A stretch of 35,604 nucleotides of DNA from Clostridia bacterium (GTDB lineage: Bacteria > Bacillota > Clostridia > Lachnospirales > Bianqueaceae). A program made the position numbers and the translations under genes. Below the pieces are notes generated by a model. The model ran no database searches. It saw only the letters and a list, made by a program, of their open reading frames with translations, and was not told the DNA's origin. Where the stretch lies: positions 1 through 35,604 of the forward strand of contig CAAFMN010000012.1 in the NCBI GenBank assembly GCA_900764045.1, given 5' to 3'. This document shows positions 8,148 through 17,973 of the stretch, in pieces; position 1 is the stretch's first letter; each line of letters starts with the position of its first letter.

Positions 8148-9984
8148 CATCCTTCCAGGCGCTCGTATCAAAATTCCACCGAACCGCTTCGCACATCCAT
8201 TGAAGCTTTTGCCGGATTACCGGCGATTCTATCAATAGCCTCGCTTCGTCTTCATGCGTCATGAAATACTCCATAATCCTGACGCGGTCTTCATGTGCGT
8301 TGACACAGGCATAGCTGTCCACAAAATACACATCTTCCAGGCTGCCGCTATACAGAGTCCACGGTGCGTCCGATTCTGCGATAGCGGCATTTTCATAATA
8401 TGTAAACCCTTCCGGATTCATCGCCTCCCAATCCTCCTGTAAAAATGTCGCGTAATCCCGTGACAGGATATGATTCTCTGTCGCGTGCCAGATCTCATGG
8501 CAGATCGTGCCATCCAGGCGGTCTGCCATACGAACGTCAATGGCGATATTCTGTCAGTCTCCATTTTCATAGGCACAGCCCACCACACCGTAATCACTTA
8601 CAATCTCTTCTACCAGTAAGAAACAGATGCCCCCTTCTCCCATACGATTCTGAAACTGAACGAAAAATCCGTCCGGATACAAGGAGAGACTGCGGCTTAG
8701 AGCCTTTAATGCCATATTGACACACTCCAGCTCATCCTCTTCGCTCATCGTATCTGTCAGAATGATGGGACGATCACAGAGCGCTGCTGTCTGGACGCAC
8801 TGGTCAGACAAGAGGATCCGCACTCCGTACCGCAGTTCCAGATGATCCGCGTACTGCCGTGCCTCCTGTAAGTTCTCAGCGACATTCCCTCCGTCATTCT
8901 CTGTCCAATAGTTCTGTACCAGAGAATCATCCATTCTAAAGGGAGGCGATACATCCACGGGTTCCGCCGTCTTCACAAAGGGCAGCCACGCCGGATCTAT
9001 TACATATAAATGAAAGATCCCCTCCTGATAGACTGCTCCCGCCAGAAGCTTCTCTTCCGGCAAAAAACACGCGGCGTACATTCCTCCGGGGACTCCGCTC
9101 GCCGATAAAGAACAGCTGCGGATCTCCTCCCCCGCCGTATACAATATGGTATCCTCCTCGGCCCCTACCAGATAATAGGGTCCTGCCATGGCATACAGTT
9201 CATTGCTCTCCTGCATAAAGCTCCCGGCCTTTGCGTAACGAAACCTTCCGTCGACGCAGCTATACGTCGCCTCATACCCCATCGCTTCCGTATTGAAAGA
9301 CAGAAGGTAGACAGTATTATCCGCAAATAGGATCTGATACCTCTCAGAGCTTATCATCATGAACTCTCCTGTCTCTGTATTCAGGAGCGCCGTCCCGCAT
9401 TCACTGCTATAGGGCGACAGGAAAAACTGTACGGCCATCCTCGCATGCTCACTGTCATAGGCTGAAATCTCCAGAAAACGAAGATCCCTATCCAGCTCTA
9501 CCCGACTGCTTTTCCCACTGGAAAGTTCCTGACAGCAAAGCACATGATCGCACAGATAATAATACCGCTCCGCGTCATAAGAAAAGAAACCGTTTATCTC
9601 CTCTGTTGACCAGGTACCGATCTCTGTCAGTGAAGCATCCAGAAACTTCCAGGTACATGTCTCCCTATTGCAAAACGCTAGTCTTCCATCAGAAAACTCC
9701 TGTTTATGGAGTTCCCAGACTCCTTCTATTGTAGCTTCATTTTCTACAGAATCGTCCCGGAGCTCCACGATCTGCACCATCGTAACCTCCGTCTCATAAT
9801 CGATCTGACACAACGCGATCCTCCCGTCCCCTATGGATTCCATACCCGGAACTACTGTCGGCTGTGTACACATAAACTCTCGGACCGTTTTTGGGGGGGC
9901 TTCCTCTTGCGTCCCGCAGGCAGATAACAACAATATACGTAATACAAGCAGCAATAACGCAATCCTATTTGTACGATGCTTCAT
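8125..9984 (-). pseudogene. Lipoprotein with propeller-like region and zincin domain, split by an in-frame TGA
   Basis: One reading frame of 619 codons interrupted only by TGA at 8553-8551. The upstream part (476 codons from the ATG at 9984) starts with a lipoprotein signal (LLLSAC) and continues as a repeat-rich beta region resembling a propeller. The downstream part contains HEIWHATE, an HExxH zinc site, and a likely third ligand Glu in AHEDR about 60 residues on, so it is a gluzincin-like metallopeptidase domain. The protein reads continuously across the stop (YENGD, stop, QNIAIDVRM), and a TGG to TGA change is the simplest cause. I recall intact two-domain relatives in Lachnospiraceae. 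An AAAGGAG site supports the start at 9984. The product as encoded would be an anchored protein lacking its zinc site. Confidence 0.8.
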
Positions 9985-10004
9985 TTTCTTTCTTCTCCTT
10001 TTTA

Positions 10005-10062
10005 CAAAAAACGCAGCGCCAACCATTTTTCTATGGTCAACACTGCGTCTATGCGTCTAACT
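10005..10062 (-). terminator. Terminator of the HAD/MazG operon, resembling a KTR gene 3' end
   Basis: On the minus strand a 16-bp stem (10048-10033 with 10026-10011, four G-U pairs) is followed by TTTTTT, a classic rho-independent terminator just after the MazG-like stop codon. The stem and the bases before it (10062-10035) closely match the 3' end and terminator of the Cys-rich KTR gene at 34190-34145, including the repeated AGACGCA and CAGTG.TGACC blocks. That frame would read Q-L-D-A-stop-T-Q-C, a damaged copy of the KTR ending QPDAKTQC. This suggests a relic of a KTR-type element now serving as terminator. Confidence 0.85.
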
Positions 10063-10068
10063 GATAGG

Positions 10069-10377
10069 TCAATTTTTTTCAAACATACTGCCGCGCTTAT
10101 ACTTTTCCGCGTTCAGCTCTTCCTTAAGAACCGCGCACTCCGTCAAGTCAATCCCGTACTGATTGGCGAGGCAGACAACATAATACAGAACATCGTATAA
10201 TTCCTCTTCTATCGTGTTCTTAATCCCGCCCGCACCCATTCTCTGGTTCTTTCGGATGACCTGCGCAAGCTCTCCTACTTCTTCTGTCAATTTGTAAAAA
10301 TACTGATCGACCGCATGGTTCTTGTGATCGATTCCGCCGATCGTCTTTTGAAGCTCCCGAATCGTTATATCATTCAT
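10069..10377 (-). CDS. MazG-like nucleotide pyrophosphohydrolase
   Basis: A 102-residue all-alpha protein of the MazG/dUTPase-like superfamily that hydrolyses nucleoside triphosphates to monophosphates and pyrophosphate. The magnesium site is visible: KLTEEVGELAQVI (about 29-41) supplies the first acidic pair and IEEELYDVLYYVV (about 57-69) the ExxD half. The length fits single-domain members that act as house-cleaning enzymes. I set the start at 10377, where AAGGAG lies 7 bp upstream; longer upstream reading in this frame only runs antisense-like through the HAD gene. The start overlaps the HAD stop by 1 bp (TGATG), so the two genes are co-translated. The substrate cannot be read from the sequence. 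Confidence 0.85.
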   Translation of the reverse strand: MNDITIRELQKTIGGIDHKNHAVDQYFYKLTEEVGELAQVIRKNQRMGAGGIKNTIEEELYDVLYYVVCLANQYGIDLTECAVLKEELNAEKYKRGSMFEKN

Positions 10378-11192
10378 CAGGCTTCTCCTTTTGCCTTTTT
10401 TGCCATCGCCGCGATCTCTCCGACACCTTCCAGGACGATACTTGGCTGGTACGCATATGTCCGGAGAGTTTCTCTCGTGGATACTCCGGAGAGCACAAGT
10501 ACGGTAGACATACCGCTCTCCATCCCTGATATGACATCCGTATCCATTCGATCTCCTACCATGACCGCTTCCGCGGAATGACAACTCAGCAGATTCAGTC
10601 CCGTCCGCATCATCAGCGGATTGGGCTTACCGCAAAAATATGCCTGTGTTCCGGTTGCCATCTCGATCGGCGCGATCAAGGCGCGGCAGGCGGGCGCGAT
10701 TCCGTTCTCGATCGGTCCGGAAACATCCGAATTAGCACCGATCAGCTTGGCGCCACCCAGAACGAGATTGGTCGCCTTGGTCAGCGTATCCAGAGAATAG
10801 GAACGTCCCTCTCCGACCACAACATAGTCCGGATTGACATCGTTCATCGTGATTCCCGCGTCATACAGCGCGTTCAGGAGTCCGGCCTCACCAATGACAA
10901 ATACCGAACACCCAGGAGCCTGTTCCCGCAAAAAAGCAGCTGTTGCCAACGCGCTCGTATAAAAATGCTCCTCCGATACGTCCAGTCCCATTCTGGCCAG
11001 CTTCTGCTTTAACTCCCGCGGCGTATACCCGCTGTTATTGGTCAGAAAGAGATATTCCTTATTCTCTTCCCGCAGCCATTGGATGAACTCCGCCACTCCC
11101 GGCAGAATACGATTGCCATGATAGATCACACCGTCCATATCACAGATAAAACCCTTTTTCTCATTAAAATCGATCGCTGCCTTTCCTTTCAT
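10377..11192 (-). CDS. HAD-IIA (NagD-type) phosphatase
   Basis: A 271-residue haloacid dehalogenase phosphatase of the NagD/NIPP subfamily. The motifs are in order: DMDGV (nucleophile Asp18 and acid/base Asp20), LTNNSG for motif II, GKPNPLM (motif III Lys) and MVGDRMDTDV (motif IV acids). The C2a-type cap between motifs II and III fits the family length. Members dephosphorylate nucleotides and sugar or glycerol phosphates; substrate is not predictable here. It is the first gene of a two-gene operon with the MazG-like protein, a pairing that suggests nucleotide clean-up. The start has a strong GGAGGTGGG. No damage is visible. Confidence 0.9.
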   Translation of the reverse strand: MKGKAAIDFNEKKGFICDMDGVIYHGNRILPGVAEFIQWLREENKEYLFLTNNSGYTPRELKQKLARMGLDVSEEHFYTSALATAAFLREQAPGCSVFVIGEAGLLNALYDAGITMNDVNPDYVVVGEGRSYSLDTLTKATNLVLGGAKLIGANSDVSGPIENGIAPACRALIAPIEMATGTQAYFCGKPNPLMMRTGLNLLSCHSAEAVMVGDRMDTDVISGMESGMSTVLVLSGVSTRETLRTYAYQPSIVLEGVGEIAAMAKKAKGEA

Positions 11193-11223
11193 ACACCCAC
11201 CTCCTCTTGCTGTCTCCTCTCTA

Positions 11224-11255
11224 TTGTACCACCTTGTCTCGATAAATTCTATCGA
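11224..11255 (-). promoter_or_regulatory. Candidate promoter and palindrome for HAD/MazG operon
   Basis: Between the GLUG gene end and the HAD start the minus strand carries TACAAT (11229-11224) without a convincing -35. Just upstream is a perfect 6-bp inverted repeat, TCGATA-AATTC-TATCGA (11239-11255), in operator position. No strong terminator for the GLUG gene is visible here, so some read-through is possible. Confidence 0.4.
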
Positions 11256-11270
11256 ATTCTTGTAAAATTT

Positions 11271-14200
11271 TTATTGAAAACTGTTCTCTACCGCTTTAGA
11301 AAGCTTCAAAACCGCATCCGTAAAGACAATGTCCGCTGAAAGACCTGCCGTTGCCTCCAATACGGCGACCTTTACCCGTCCCTGACAATCCAGGTGAATC
11401 TCACTGAGATTGCCTTCCGTGAGATCCATCGTCAGAGTGCCTTCTGTAAAGTCCAGATCAAGTTTGGCGCTGTCCGGCGCCAGAAGCGCCGCGATCTCCT
11501 TCATCGTATCGCTGTCCAGATGAATGGTATACTGTTCGGCGTCCGCTGATTCTGTTTTCTCCAGTTCTCCGCTCTGACAGATCCGATACGCGATGTCGAT
11601 GACCTGCGCGTAATCCTTCCATTCTTCCTCCGCCTTGGAGACTGCCGTTCCATCCTGCCGAAGCATCTGGTCATCGCTCCAATAGATCGCGATTCCGTCC
11701 TTGCTGATGCTGTGAATCCGTTTTTCTCCGGACTGCTGCGTATAATACGTAAAGCTGGGAGACGCTACCACCGGCCCGCAGTTGACAGACAGCGTGACTT
11801 CCGCTGCCGTATTTTCCTTTTGGCTGTACCGCTGCCATGCCGTCAAGAGGGTCAACGTATCCTCTGTGATGACCGGCAGATCGTCCCGCTGCGCCGCTGC
11901 CGATTCGGCAACCGCATCCGGTACTGTAAAGCTGGCTGAATTGGAGAAGTTCTTCATGGAGATCTCAACAGAGAATGGAGTTCCATCCCGCAAGGTTCCG
12001 GCCATGATCAATCGAATTCCCTGAATCGTCCCTCCCTTCAGCTCCACCTGCGCGGTCAAGGATTGTGTCTGCGCTATACGGCCGGACAATTCCGGAAGGA
12101 CCGCCGTGACAAGCTTCTGCGCTGTTTCTCCTTCCGCTTCCACCTCCCATACATCCCCGTTATGCTCTACCTCTACATTCTGATATAAAGGCGCCAGTCT
12201 CTGCAGCAGCTCCGTATAATCCGGAAATCCCTGAAGAATCTGATACGCTTTGCCGCTTTCCAGAATCACCGCGCCGTCCGCGTAATAGAAGGGAATCCCT
12301 TCGATCTGTGCATATGTGATTTTCTGTCCATCGATTGTTTTTCTCTGCAGCACGGATTCCGTATGGCTTGTATTTCCATCCAGCTCTGTATCGATCCCGA
12401 TCTTCACGGAAAGCTCTTCCTGCGTCTGCAGTCTATGCAGTGCCTGATAGGGCGCTAACTGCCTTTCCAAGATGAAGAACAGAATCGCTGCCAGCGCCAA
12501 TATGGCCAATACCACCGCGGGTATCACCCATACCCAGCGCCGTTTTTTAGAATCCGGCTTCGGGTCCGCCGTCTCTTCCTGCTTGGGCTGCGCCCCTTTC
12601 TTCTGGCGAATCCGATTCTGAACCGCATGAACCGCCTTACGCACCAGCAGTACAAGAAGCACGGTCAAACCCAGACCTATAACCGCCAGAATCAGCCATA
12701 CCCACCAAACCGGCAGAACGGATACGACAGCGACATCTGCCTGTGTACCAGGCACTTCAAAGACAAGATAGCTGCCGAAGGTCTCACACTCGGCCTGCTC
12801 CCACTCCTCTCCCTGACGGATATAAATCCGGAGACTATTAAGCTTGCCATTGTCGTAAGTATAATGCACCTTATGAACCGCGGCTCCGTCCTCCGGAAGC
12901 ACCAGGTGCCACTGTTCCTCTACGTTCCTGTGAATCGGCGTCACCAGCAGCCGATACCAGTCCGTGCTTCCCAGATAATTTCCTATTGCCTTAGAAAATC
13001 CGGCAGAAAGCGGAGCGAAATCTTCTGTCTGAATGATCATGGCTTCCGCGCCCAGGACCGCGTCGCTGTCAAAGTCTCCTTCCACAAGAAATACCGGCTT
13101 TTCTTCTTTTGTCTCCTTCTCCGCCGAAATCGCGGTCGTATAAGGATAATAGACCGCTGTAACCTGCGTATCAAAGTGCAGATTCTTCAGTTCCGTCTTA
13201 TCCCATACCGCGTAATAGCCTTCCTTCTGCAGAATCTCCGGATACACTTCCTGTCCAAAGGAAGCGCCATAATCAAAATCTTCTTCGTACAGAACCACAT
13301 CGTCGGCCACAAAGGACAGATGCATCTTCTGCATCTTCTCCGGCAGCTTCTCGACCGATAACAGCTCCTTATAGCGGATGGGTTCCGCCTGTCCTCCATA
13401 GCTTTGCCCGTCAATTCCGGCCAACGTATCCGAAACGAAATAGTTTTCCAGGAAGTTACCGGCTCGCGCGCCGGAAACCGCTCCGGCATACTGCGGATTC
13501 TCCAGAATCTCTACCATACTGTAGCAACCGGTTACCGTGCTGGCAGCCCCGGTCATGGTCTCTGTAATTCCGGAACCGACAATACCTCCGACATATTTTT
13601 TCCCGCTAAGGGTTCCCTTGGCAAAGCTCCCCCGAATCGTACCTCCGGCGAGTCCGGCAATACCGCCGACATAGCTTCCGCTCTCGCTGGTCACATCCGC
13701 CAAACCGCTGCTTTCGGTGATCAGTCCCAGATCCATCCGTCCGCATATACCACCCAGATAGCTTCGTTTGGCCTCAACCTCGCCAGTATTGGTACACCCC
13801 AGGATCACTGCCTTTAACTCGTACTCCTTCCTGTACTCCGAAGAAATAGCTGAGGATGCGTCATCCTCCGGATCCAGGGTATATTCAATTGCCATACAAC
13901 CGGCAATACCGCCGACATTCAGGTCTCCGTTCACCGGCGCCGTATTCTGGCTCTCCGCGATCTTGCCCAGCGTAATCTGCTGGACATCCACGATAGAGGT
14001 ATCCGAGATGATCTCCCCGTTTTGTACGGTAAATACCGCGTCAAATAACGTATTGGACAGCTCATTGAACTTGGTATTGATCTCGCGGACATCCTCTGCC
14101 AGTTGGCCGGTCATCCCGGATACAGCTCCATTCAGCTGGCTGAGCTGGCTTCCGATTCCGTTAATCGCAGAAGTCAGGCCCCCCAGATCCGGAGTCGCGA

Positions 14201-15515
14201 TCACCTGCGCAGAGCCATCGATCGTTCCGCTGGCACTGCCGCTGCCATCAATCTCGGCACTGCCTTCATCGCCTTCTCCATGAGAGATTCCGACAGAAAC
14301 CGATCCCTCGGAAACATCCACATCGATATTGGTGTTTCCGCCCGGCGTAACCGTGATATCCGTCTCATGCTCACCCTGTCCCTCTCCGGTCAGAGAGCCT
14401 CCTGCATCGATTACAACCTTCATATTTTCTGCCTCAGATGCGGCGTTCTGGGCATATCCTACCATGCTGTTCAGCCGGGAAGAAACTCCGGCCGTGCCCC
14501 CTTCCGCGTCGTCCGCAGCCTTATCGATCAGCTCATTCAGTTCCGCCAGCTGCCGCTGCAGTGTCTCCAGCATATTTTCCGAGAGGGTCATCTCAATATA
14601 CGGCTCCATCTGTCCGGCGATTCCGCCGACATCCTTTCTGCCATAGACCGCTCCTCTGTTCTCGCAGCCGAATACAAAACCGCAGCTTCGTCCGGCGATT
14701 CCGCCGACATTATAGCCGACATGCGGATATCCGACGGCCACTGTATTCACACTGCTTCGGATGACACCGGAGGAGTACCCGGCGATTCCGCCGCTGTCCA
14801 TCGTGGAAGACAGCGGATCCGCCATACTCAGTTTGGTCCTGTCAAAGGAAATATCAAATGAAATGTCTTCCGTGGAAAGTGCCGTATCCTTAACCGTGGT
14901 ATTGACATAGGCAGCGTTGTTGCATCCGGAGATCAATCCGGCGTTTTGTCCGGCAATTCCGCCCGTCATACAGTCTCCATAGACCGCGCCGGCGCTCCGA
15001 CTATTCCAGATGGAACCCTGAAGCGCATTTCTGCCGACAATTCCGCCGACATTTTCTTTTCCGCTGACGGTGCCGGAAAAGCTGCAGTCAAAGATCGTTC
15101 CGGAATTGACTGCGGCGATTCCGCCCGCGGCTTCGCTGCCTGTGGCAATGACCGTGCCGGAAACATTCAGCCGATAGACTGCCCCTCCCTTTTCAATCGT
15201 ATAGAATAATCCCGCATGGGACATCGTACTATTCAGATTCAGGCCGCTGATCGTGTATCCATTTCCGTGAAATACGCCGCTGAAGCTGGGAATCGGCGTG
15301 AAATCGGATCCTTCCAACGATATATTGGCTTCCAGCTCTACTGTCTTATTCTGTGACCATGTATCCAGCACACAGCTTTTAGAAAAGGCAATCAGATCCT
15401 CTGCCGACCGGATATGCACCACATCCTTCGCGAAAACCGCCGGTGTCCCGCAGATCAGGAGCATCAACGTCATCCACACCGCGATGACACGCTGAATGTT
15501 CTTTTTACTTTTCAT
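11271..15515 (-). CDS. Large GLUG-repeat surface protein with two C-terminal membrane spans and an outer C-terminal domain
   Basis: A 1414-residue protein. The signal peptide is 1-29 (ends AVFA). Residues 35-320 and 530-690 hold many GLUG-type repeats built around GGIAG/GGIVGR with GTVSG-like turns, expected to form a right-handed beta-solenoid. Between them is a helical stretch (LQRQLAELNELIDKAADDAE) and a Gly/Ser/Asp-rich acidic region. Two membrane spans (about 930-955 and 991-1015) are joined by a basic linker of about 35 residues, placing both the solenoid and the last 400 residues outside. That C-terminal part reads like two related beta-rich domains with LolA/LppX-like character, which is my inference. 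It begins inside the MMPL gene (11-bp overlap, GAGGAAAAA ribosome site), so the two products are coupled. Confidence 0.85.
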   Translation of the reverse strand: MKSKKNIQRVIAVWMTLMLLICGTPAVFAKDVVHIRSAEDLIAFSKSCVLDTWSQNKTVELEANISLEGSDFTPIPSFSGVFHGNGYTISGLNLNSTMSHAGLFYTIEKGGAVYRLNVSGTVIATGSEAAGGIAAVNSGTIFDCSFSGTVSGKENVGGIVGRNALQGSIWNSRSAGAVYGDCMTGGIAGQNAGLISGCNNAAYVNTTVKDTALSTEDISFDISFDRTKLSMADPLSSTMDSGGIAGYSSGVIRSSVNTVAVGYPHVGYNVGGIAGRSCGFVFGCENRGAVYGRKDVGGIAGQMEPYIEMTLSENMLETLQRQLAELNELIDKAADDAEGGTAGVSSRLNSMVGYAQNAASEAENMKVVIDAGGSLTGEGQGEHETDITVTPGGNTNIDVDVSEGSVSVGISHGEGDEGSAEIDGSGSASGTIDGSAQVIATPDLGGLTSAINGIGSQLSQLNGAVSGMTGQLAEDVREINTKFNELSNTLFDAVFTVQNGEIISDTSIVDVQQITLGKIAESQNTAPVNGDLNVGGIAGCMAIEYTLDPEDDASSAISSEYRKEYELKAVILGCTNTGEVEAKRSYLGGICGRMDLGLITESSGLADVTSESGSYVGGIAGLAGGTIRGSFAKGTLSGKKYVGGIVGSGITETMTGAASTVTGCYSMVEILENPQYAGAVSGARAGNFLENYFVSDTLAGIDGQSYGGQAEPIRYKELLSVEKLPEKMQKMHLSFVADDVVLYEEDFDYGASFGQEVYPEILQKEGYYAVWDKTELKNLHFDTQVTAVYYPYTTAISAEKETKEEKPVFLVEGDFDSDAVLGAEAMIIQTEDFAPLSAGFSKAIGNYLGSTDWYRLLVTPIHRNVEEQWHLVLPEDGAAVHKVHYTYDNGKLNSLRIYIRQGEEWEQAECETFGSYLVFEVPGTQADVAVVSVLPVWWVWLILAVIGLGLTVLLVLLVRKAVHAVQNRIRQKKGAQPKQEETADPKPDSKKRRWVWVIPAVVLAILALAAILFFILERQLAPYQALHRLQTQEELSVKIGIDTELDGNTSHTESVLQRKTIDGQKITYAQIEGIPFYYADGAVILESGKAYQILQGFPDYTELLQRLAPLYQNVEVEHNGDVWEVEAEGETAQKLVTAVLPELSGRIAQTQSLTAQVELKGGTIQGIRLIMAGTLRDGTPFSVEISMKNFSNSASFTVPDAVAESAAAQRDDLPVITEDTLTLLTAWQRYSQKENTAAEVTLSVNCGPVVASPSFTYYTQQSGEKRIHSISKDGIAIYWSDDQMLRQDGTAVSKAEEEWKDYAQVIDIAYRICQSGELEKTESADAEQYTIHLDSDTMKEIAALLAPDSAKLDLDFTEGTLTMDLTEGNLSEIHLDCQGRVKVAVLEATAGLSADIVFTDAVLKLSKAVENSFQ

Positions 15516-17973
15516 CGTGTTTTTCCTCCTCGCCCGGCTGCTTCTCCTCTGTACCGCCGGTCACACTGCCGCTGACCAAACGCAGATCTACATCGCCGTC
15601 CACATTGGCACGCATAATTCCGCTGACACTGCCATGGATCTCTCCGGCAACGACTCCGTCTACAAATACGCGTCCGCTCCTCTGCTCCTTCTTGACCGCA
15701 CTGGATACCGAGAAGCTCGTCCTGTCCGCGAGATTTCCGCCGATCAGTAAAATCTGCGGCAGCACAAAAAGTACCAGGAACATGGATAGAATGGTTCCGC
15801 GTCCCAGGCTCTGCCCGATTCCCGCGATCGTCGCCTCCGAGGTCATCTGTCCGATCAGAATACCGGCGACCGAAAGAATCGCTCCGGACGTGATTACTGT
15901 CGGGAACGCAAAGTTCAGTGTTTCAATCATTGCGGTCTTGTGATCCATCTTATTCTTCAATTCCTGATACCGGCTGGCGATTACAATTGCGTAGTCGATA
16001 TTGGCGCCCATCTGAATGGAGCTGACAACCAGATAACTCATAAAGAAAAGATTGGAACTGGTGAGGTATGGTATGGAAAAGTTAATCCAGATACTGCCCT
16101 GAATCACCATGATCAACAATATCGGCATACCGGCCGATTTGAAGGTAAAGAGCAGCACGACCAGTACGATAAGAATGGACACGATGCTGACCACCATATT
16201 GTCCCGTGAAAAAGATTTCTGGAAATCGTACTCATTGGTCGAATTACCCGCTACATAAACCGTACCGTCCGGATAATATTCCTGTGCCACTTCCCGAATC
16301 TTATCCGTAAACGCATAGGTCTCGTCCCCACTCACCGGCAGCGTCAGATACAAAAGCATACGGTCATATTCTGTACCGCTCAGCTGTGCCTTGGCCGCGT
16401 TCATCTGTTTCTGCGCATCCGCGAGCATATCTGTCTGTTCCTGATCCAACGTCACAATGCCGCTGTCTACCTGATCGCATACAAAGAGGAACATGTCGAT
16501 CAAAGGCACCTTATAATCCGTGATATTACCGGCCAGACGCCCATAATCCTCCTGCTCGACCGCATAGGCCGCATATACAACCTGCGCAACCTCATAATCA
16601 AGGCCTGCCAGTTCCGCGAACTGCCGCGGCGTCAACGCGTCCGCCAACATATACCCATCCATGGCTTCTATATTAACAAGTCCCATGGTAGAATCGATTT
16701 CATCGTAGCTCTCCAGCTCCTGCAGCAGCTTTGCTTCTTTCTCATAATCCCCGGCTGGAACCACCAGTGCCACCATATTGTCCGACGCGAAATTATCGGA
16801 AATCATATTCTCAGCAATCTGCGTTTCATTGAGTTTCGGCGTAGTCAATGTACTATATCCGTAGACATACGGGCAGCGATTGGAAAAAACATATCCGATA
16901 CAGATCAGTACCAGGAACACTATGGGAACGACATGCCGGGTCACATAGTCAAATTTCCCGACAAAAGGTATCTTGGGCACAAAATTCCGATGACGTGTCT
17001 TTTCAATCAGCGGGCCAAAAAGCACCAGCAGCCCCGGCATGAATATAAATACGGACAGCAGTGCATAGAAGATCGCCTTGATAAGGCAGATTCCCATATC
17101 CGGTCCGATCTTGAACTGCATGAACAGCATTGCCGCCAGACCTCCGATGGTCGTAAGGGAACTGGCGCAGATCTCCGGGATCGCCTTGCTCAGGGCCGTA
17201 ATCGCGGCGTTGCGCACATTCATTGTCTCCCTCTCCTCTTTAAAACGGTTGCAGAGGATTACGGCATAGTCCAGCGATAGAGCCAACTGTAGGATACTGG
17301 TCACCGAATTGGAGACAAAAGAGATCGTGCCGAAAATAAAATTGCTGCCCTGATTCAGGATCATCGCCATAACAAACGTCAGCAGCAGCACCGGCACCTC
17401 GCCGAATGTCTGACTGGTCAACGTCAGGACAACAACCACAATCACCGCCACATAGATCATGATGACGCTGATCTCCTTATCAATTGTTTCCTGCAAGGTA
17501 TTCCCCAGTTCTGTGGAAACATAGAGATCATAGCCGGAGAGCGTTTCCTTGACACGCTCAAGTGACTCCAGGCACGCGTCATCATCTTCATCTGCGTCAA
17601 AGGTCATAGAAAACATGGCCGAAACATTATGATAATGGTCCGTGCTCTCATCAAAATCTACACTCTGTACGCCCTTGACCCCTGCCAGCTCATCGACCAG
17701 CTTCTGTGCTTCCTCATAAGTAATGTTGGCAACCATAACCTGGGCGGTTCCGTAGGTTGTAAACTGGTCTTCCATTACCTTGAGCGCCAACTTGGTTTCC
17801 GCCGTATCCGGCAGGAAGCTCGTAAGATCGTTCTCTACTTTTACCCAGTTTCGGGAAAAGATAGAGAAAATCAACGCGATAATTATAATCAGAAAAAACA
17901 GATTCCGCTTATCGACAATCAATGTCGCAAGCTTAACCATAAATGGCTGTTTCGTTGTGGATTGCGGATTCAT
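15505..17973 (-). CDS. MMPL/RND-family transporter
   Basis: About 822 residues in two homologous halves, each with one span, an extracytoplasmic domain and a five-span bundle, the MMPL (mycobacterial membrane protein large-like) plan. The proton-relay motif is present in both: SLDYAVILCNRFKEE near residue 232 and GANIDYAIVIASRYQE near 658. In Gram-positives such proteins export lipids, siderophores or surface components. The C-terminal tail of about 60 residues is unusual: short Gly/Val/Asp repeats (GRVFVDGVVAGEIHGSVSG) then Glu/Lys. The start is uncertain: ATGs at 17982, 17973 and 17940 are possible; I took 17973 because AAAAGGA lies about 10 bp upstream. It overlaps the preceding gene by about 40 bp and the GLUG gene by 11 bp, giving a tight three-gene operon. 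Confidence 0.88.
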   Translation of the reverse strand: MNPQSTTKQPFMVKLATLIVDKRNLFFLIIIIALIFSIFSRNWVKVENDLTSFLPDTAETKLALKVMEDQFTTYGTAQVMVANITYEEAQKLVDELAGVKGVQSVDFDESTDHYHNVSAMFSMTFDADEDDDACLESLERVKETLSGYDLYVSTELGNTLQETIDKEISVIMIYVAVIVVVVLTLTSQTFGEVPVLLLTFVMAMILNQGSNFIFGTISFVSNSVTSILQLALSLDYAVILCNRFKEERETMNVRNAAITALSKAIPEICASSLTTIGGLAAMLFMQFKIGPDMGICLIKAIFYALLSVFIFMPGLLVLFGPLIEKTRHRNFVPKIPFVGKFDYVTRHVVPIVFLVLICIGYVFSNRCPYVYGYSTLTTPKLNETQIAENMISDNFASDNMVALVVPAGDYEKEAKLLQELESYDEIDSTMGLVNIEAMDGYMLADALTPRQFAELAGLDYEVAQVVYAAYAVEQEDYGRLAGNITDYKVPLIDMFLFVCDQVDSGIVTLDQEQTDMLADAQKQMNAAKAQLSGTEYDRMLLYLTLPVSGDETYAFTDKIREVAQEYYPDGTVYVAGNSTNEYDFQKSFSRDNMVVSIVSILIVLVVLLFTFKSAGMPILLIMVIQGSIWINFSIPYLTSSNLFFMSYLVVSSIQMGANIDYAIVIASRYQELKNKMDHKTAMIETLNFAFPTVITSGAILSVAGILIGQMTSEATIAGIGQSLGRGTILSMFLVLFVLPQILLIGGNLADRTSFSVSSAVKKEQRSGRVFVDGVVAGEIHGSVSGIMRANVDGDVDLRLVSGSVTGGTEEKQPGEEEKHDEK

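Noticed and set aside
8520..8553. Selenocysteine reading of the TGA in the zincin gene
   Set aside because: A weak GCCAT/ATGGC hairpin lies downstream, but the site is not a catalytic Cys position, no selenium genes are visible and a Trp to stop change explains it more simply.
14103..14861. Long + strand frames opposite the GLUG gene
   Set aside because: Shadows of the repetitive GLUG codons on the minus strand; no ribosome sites.
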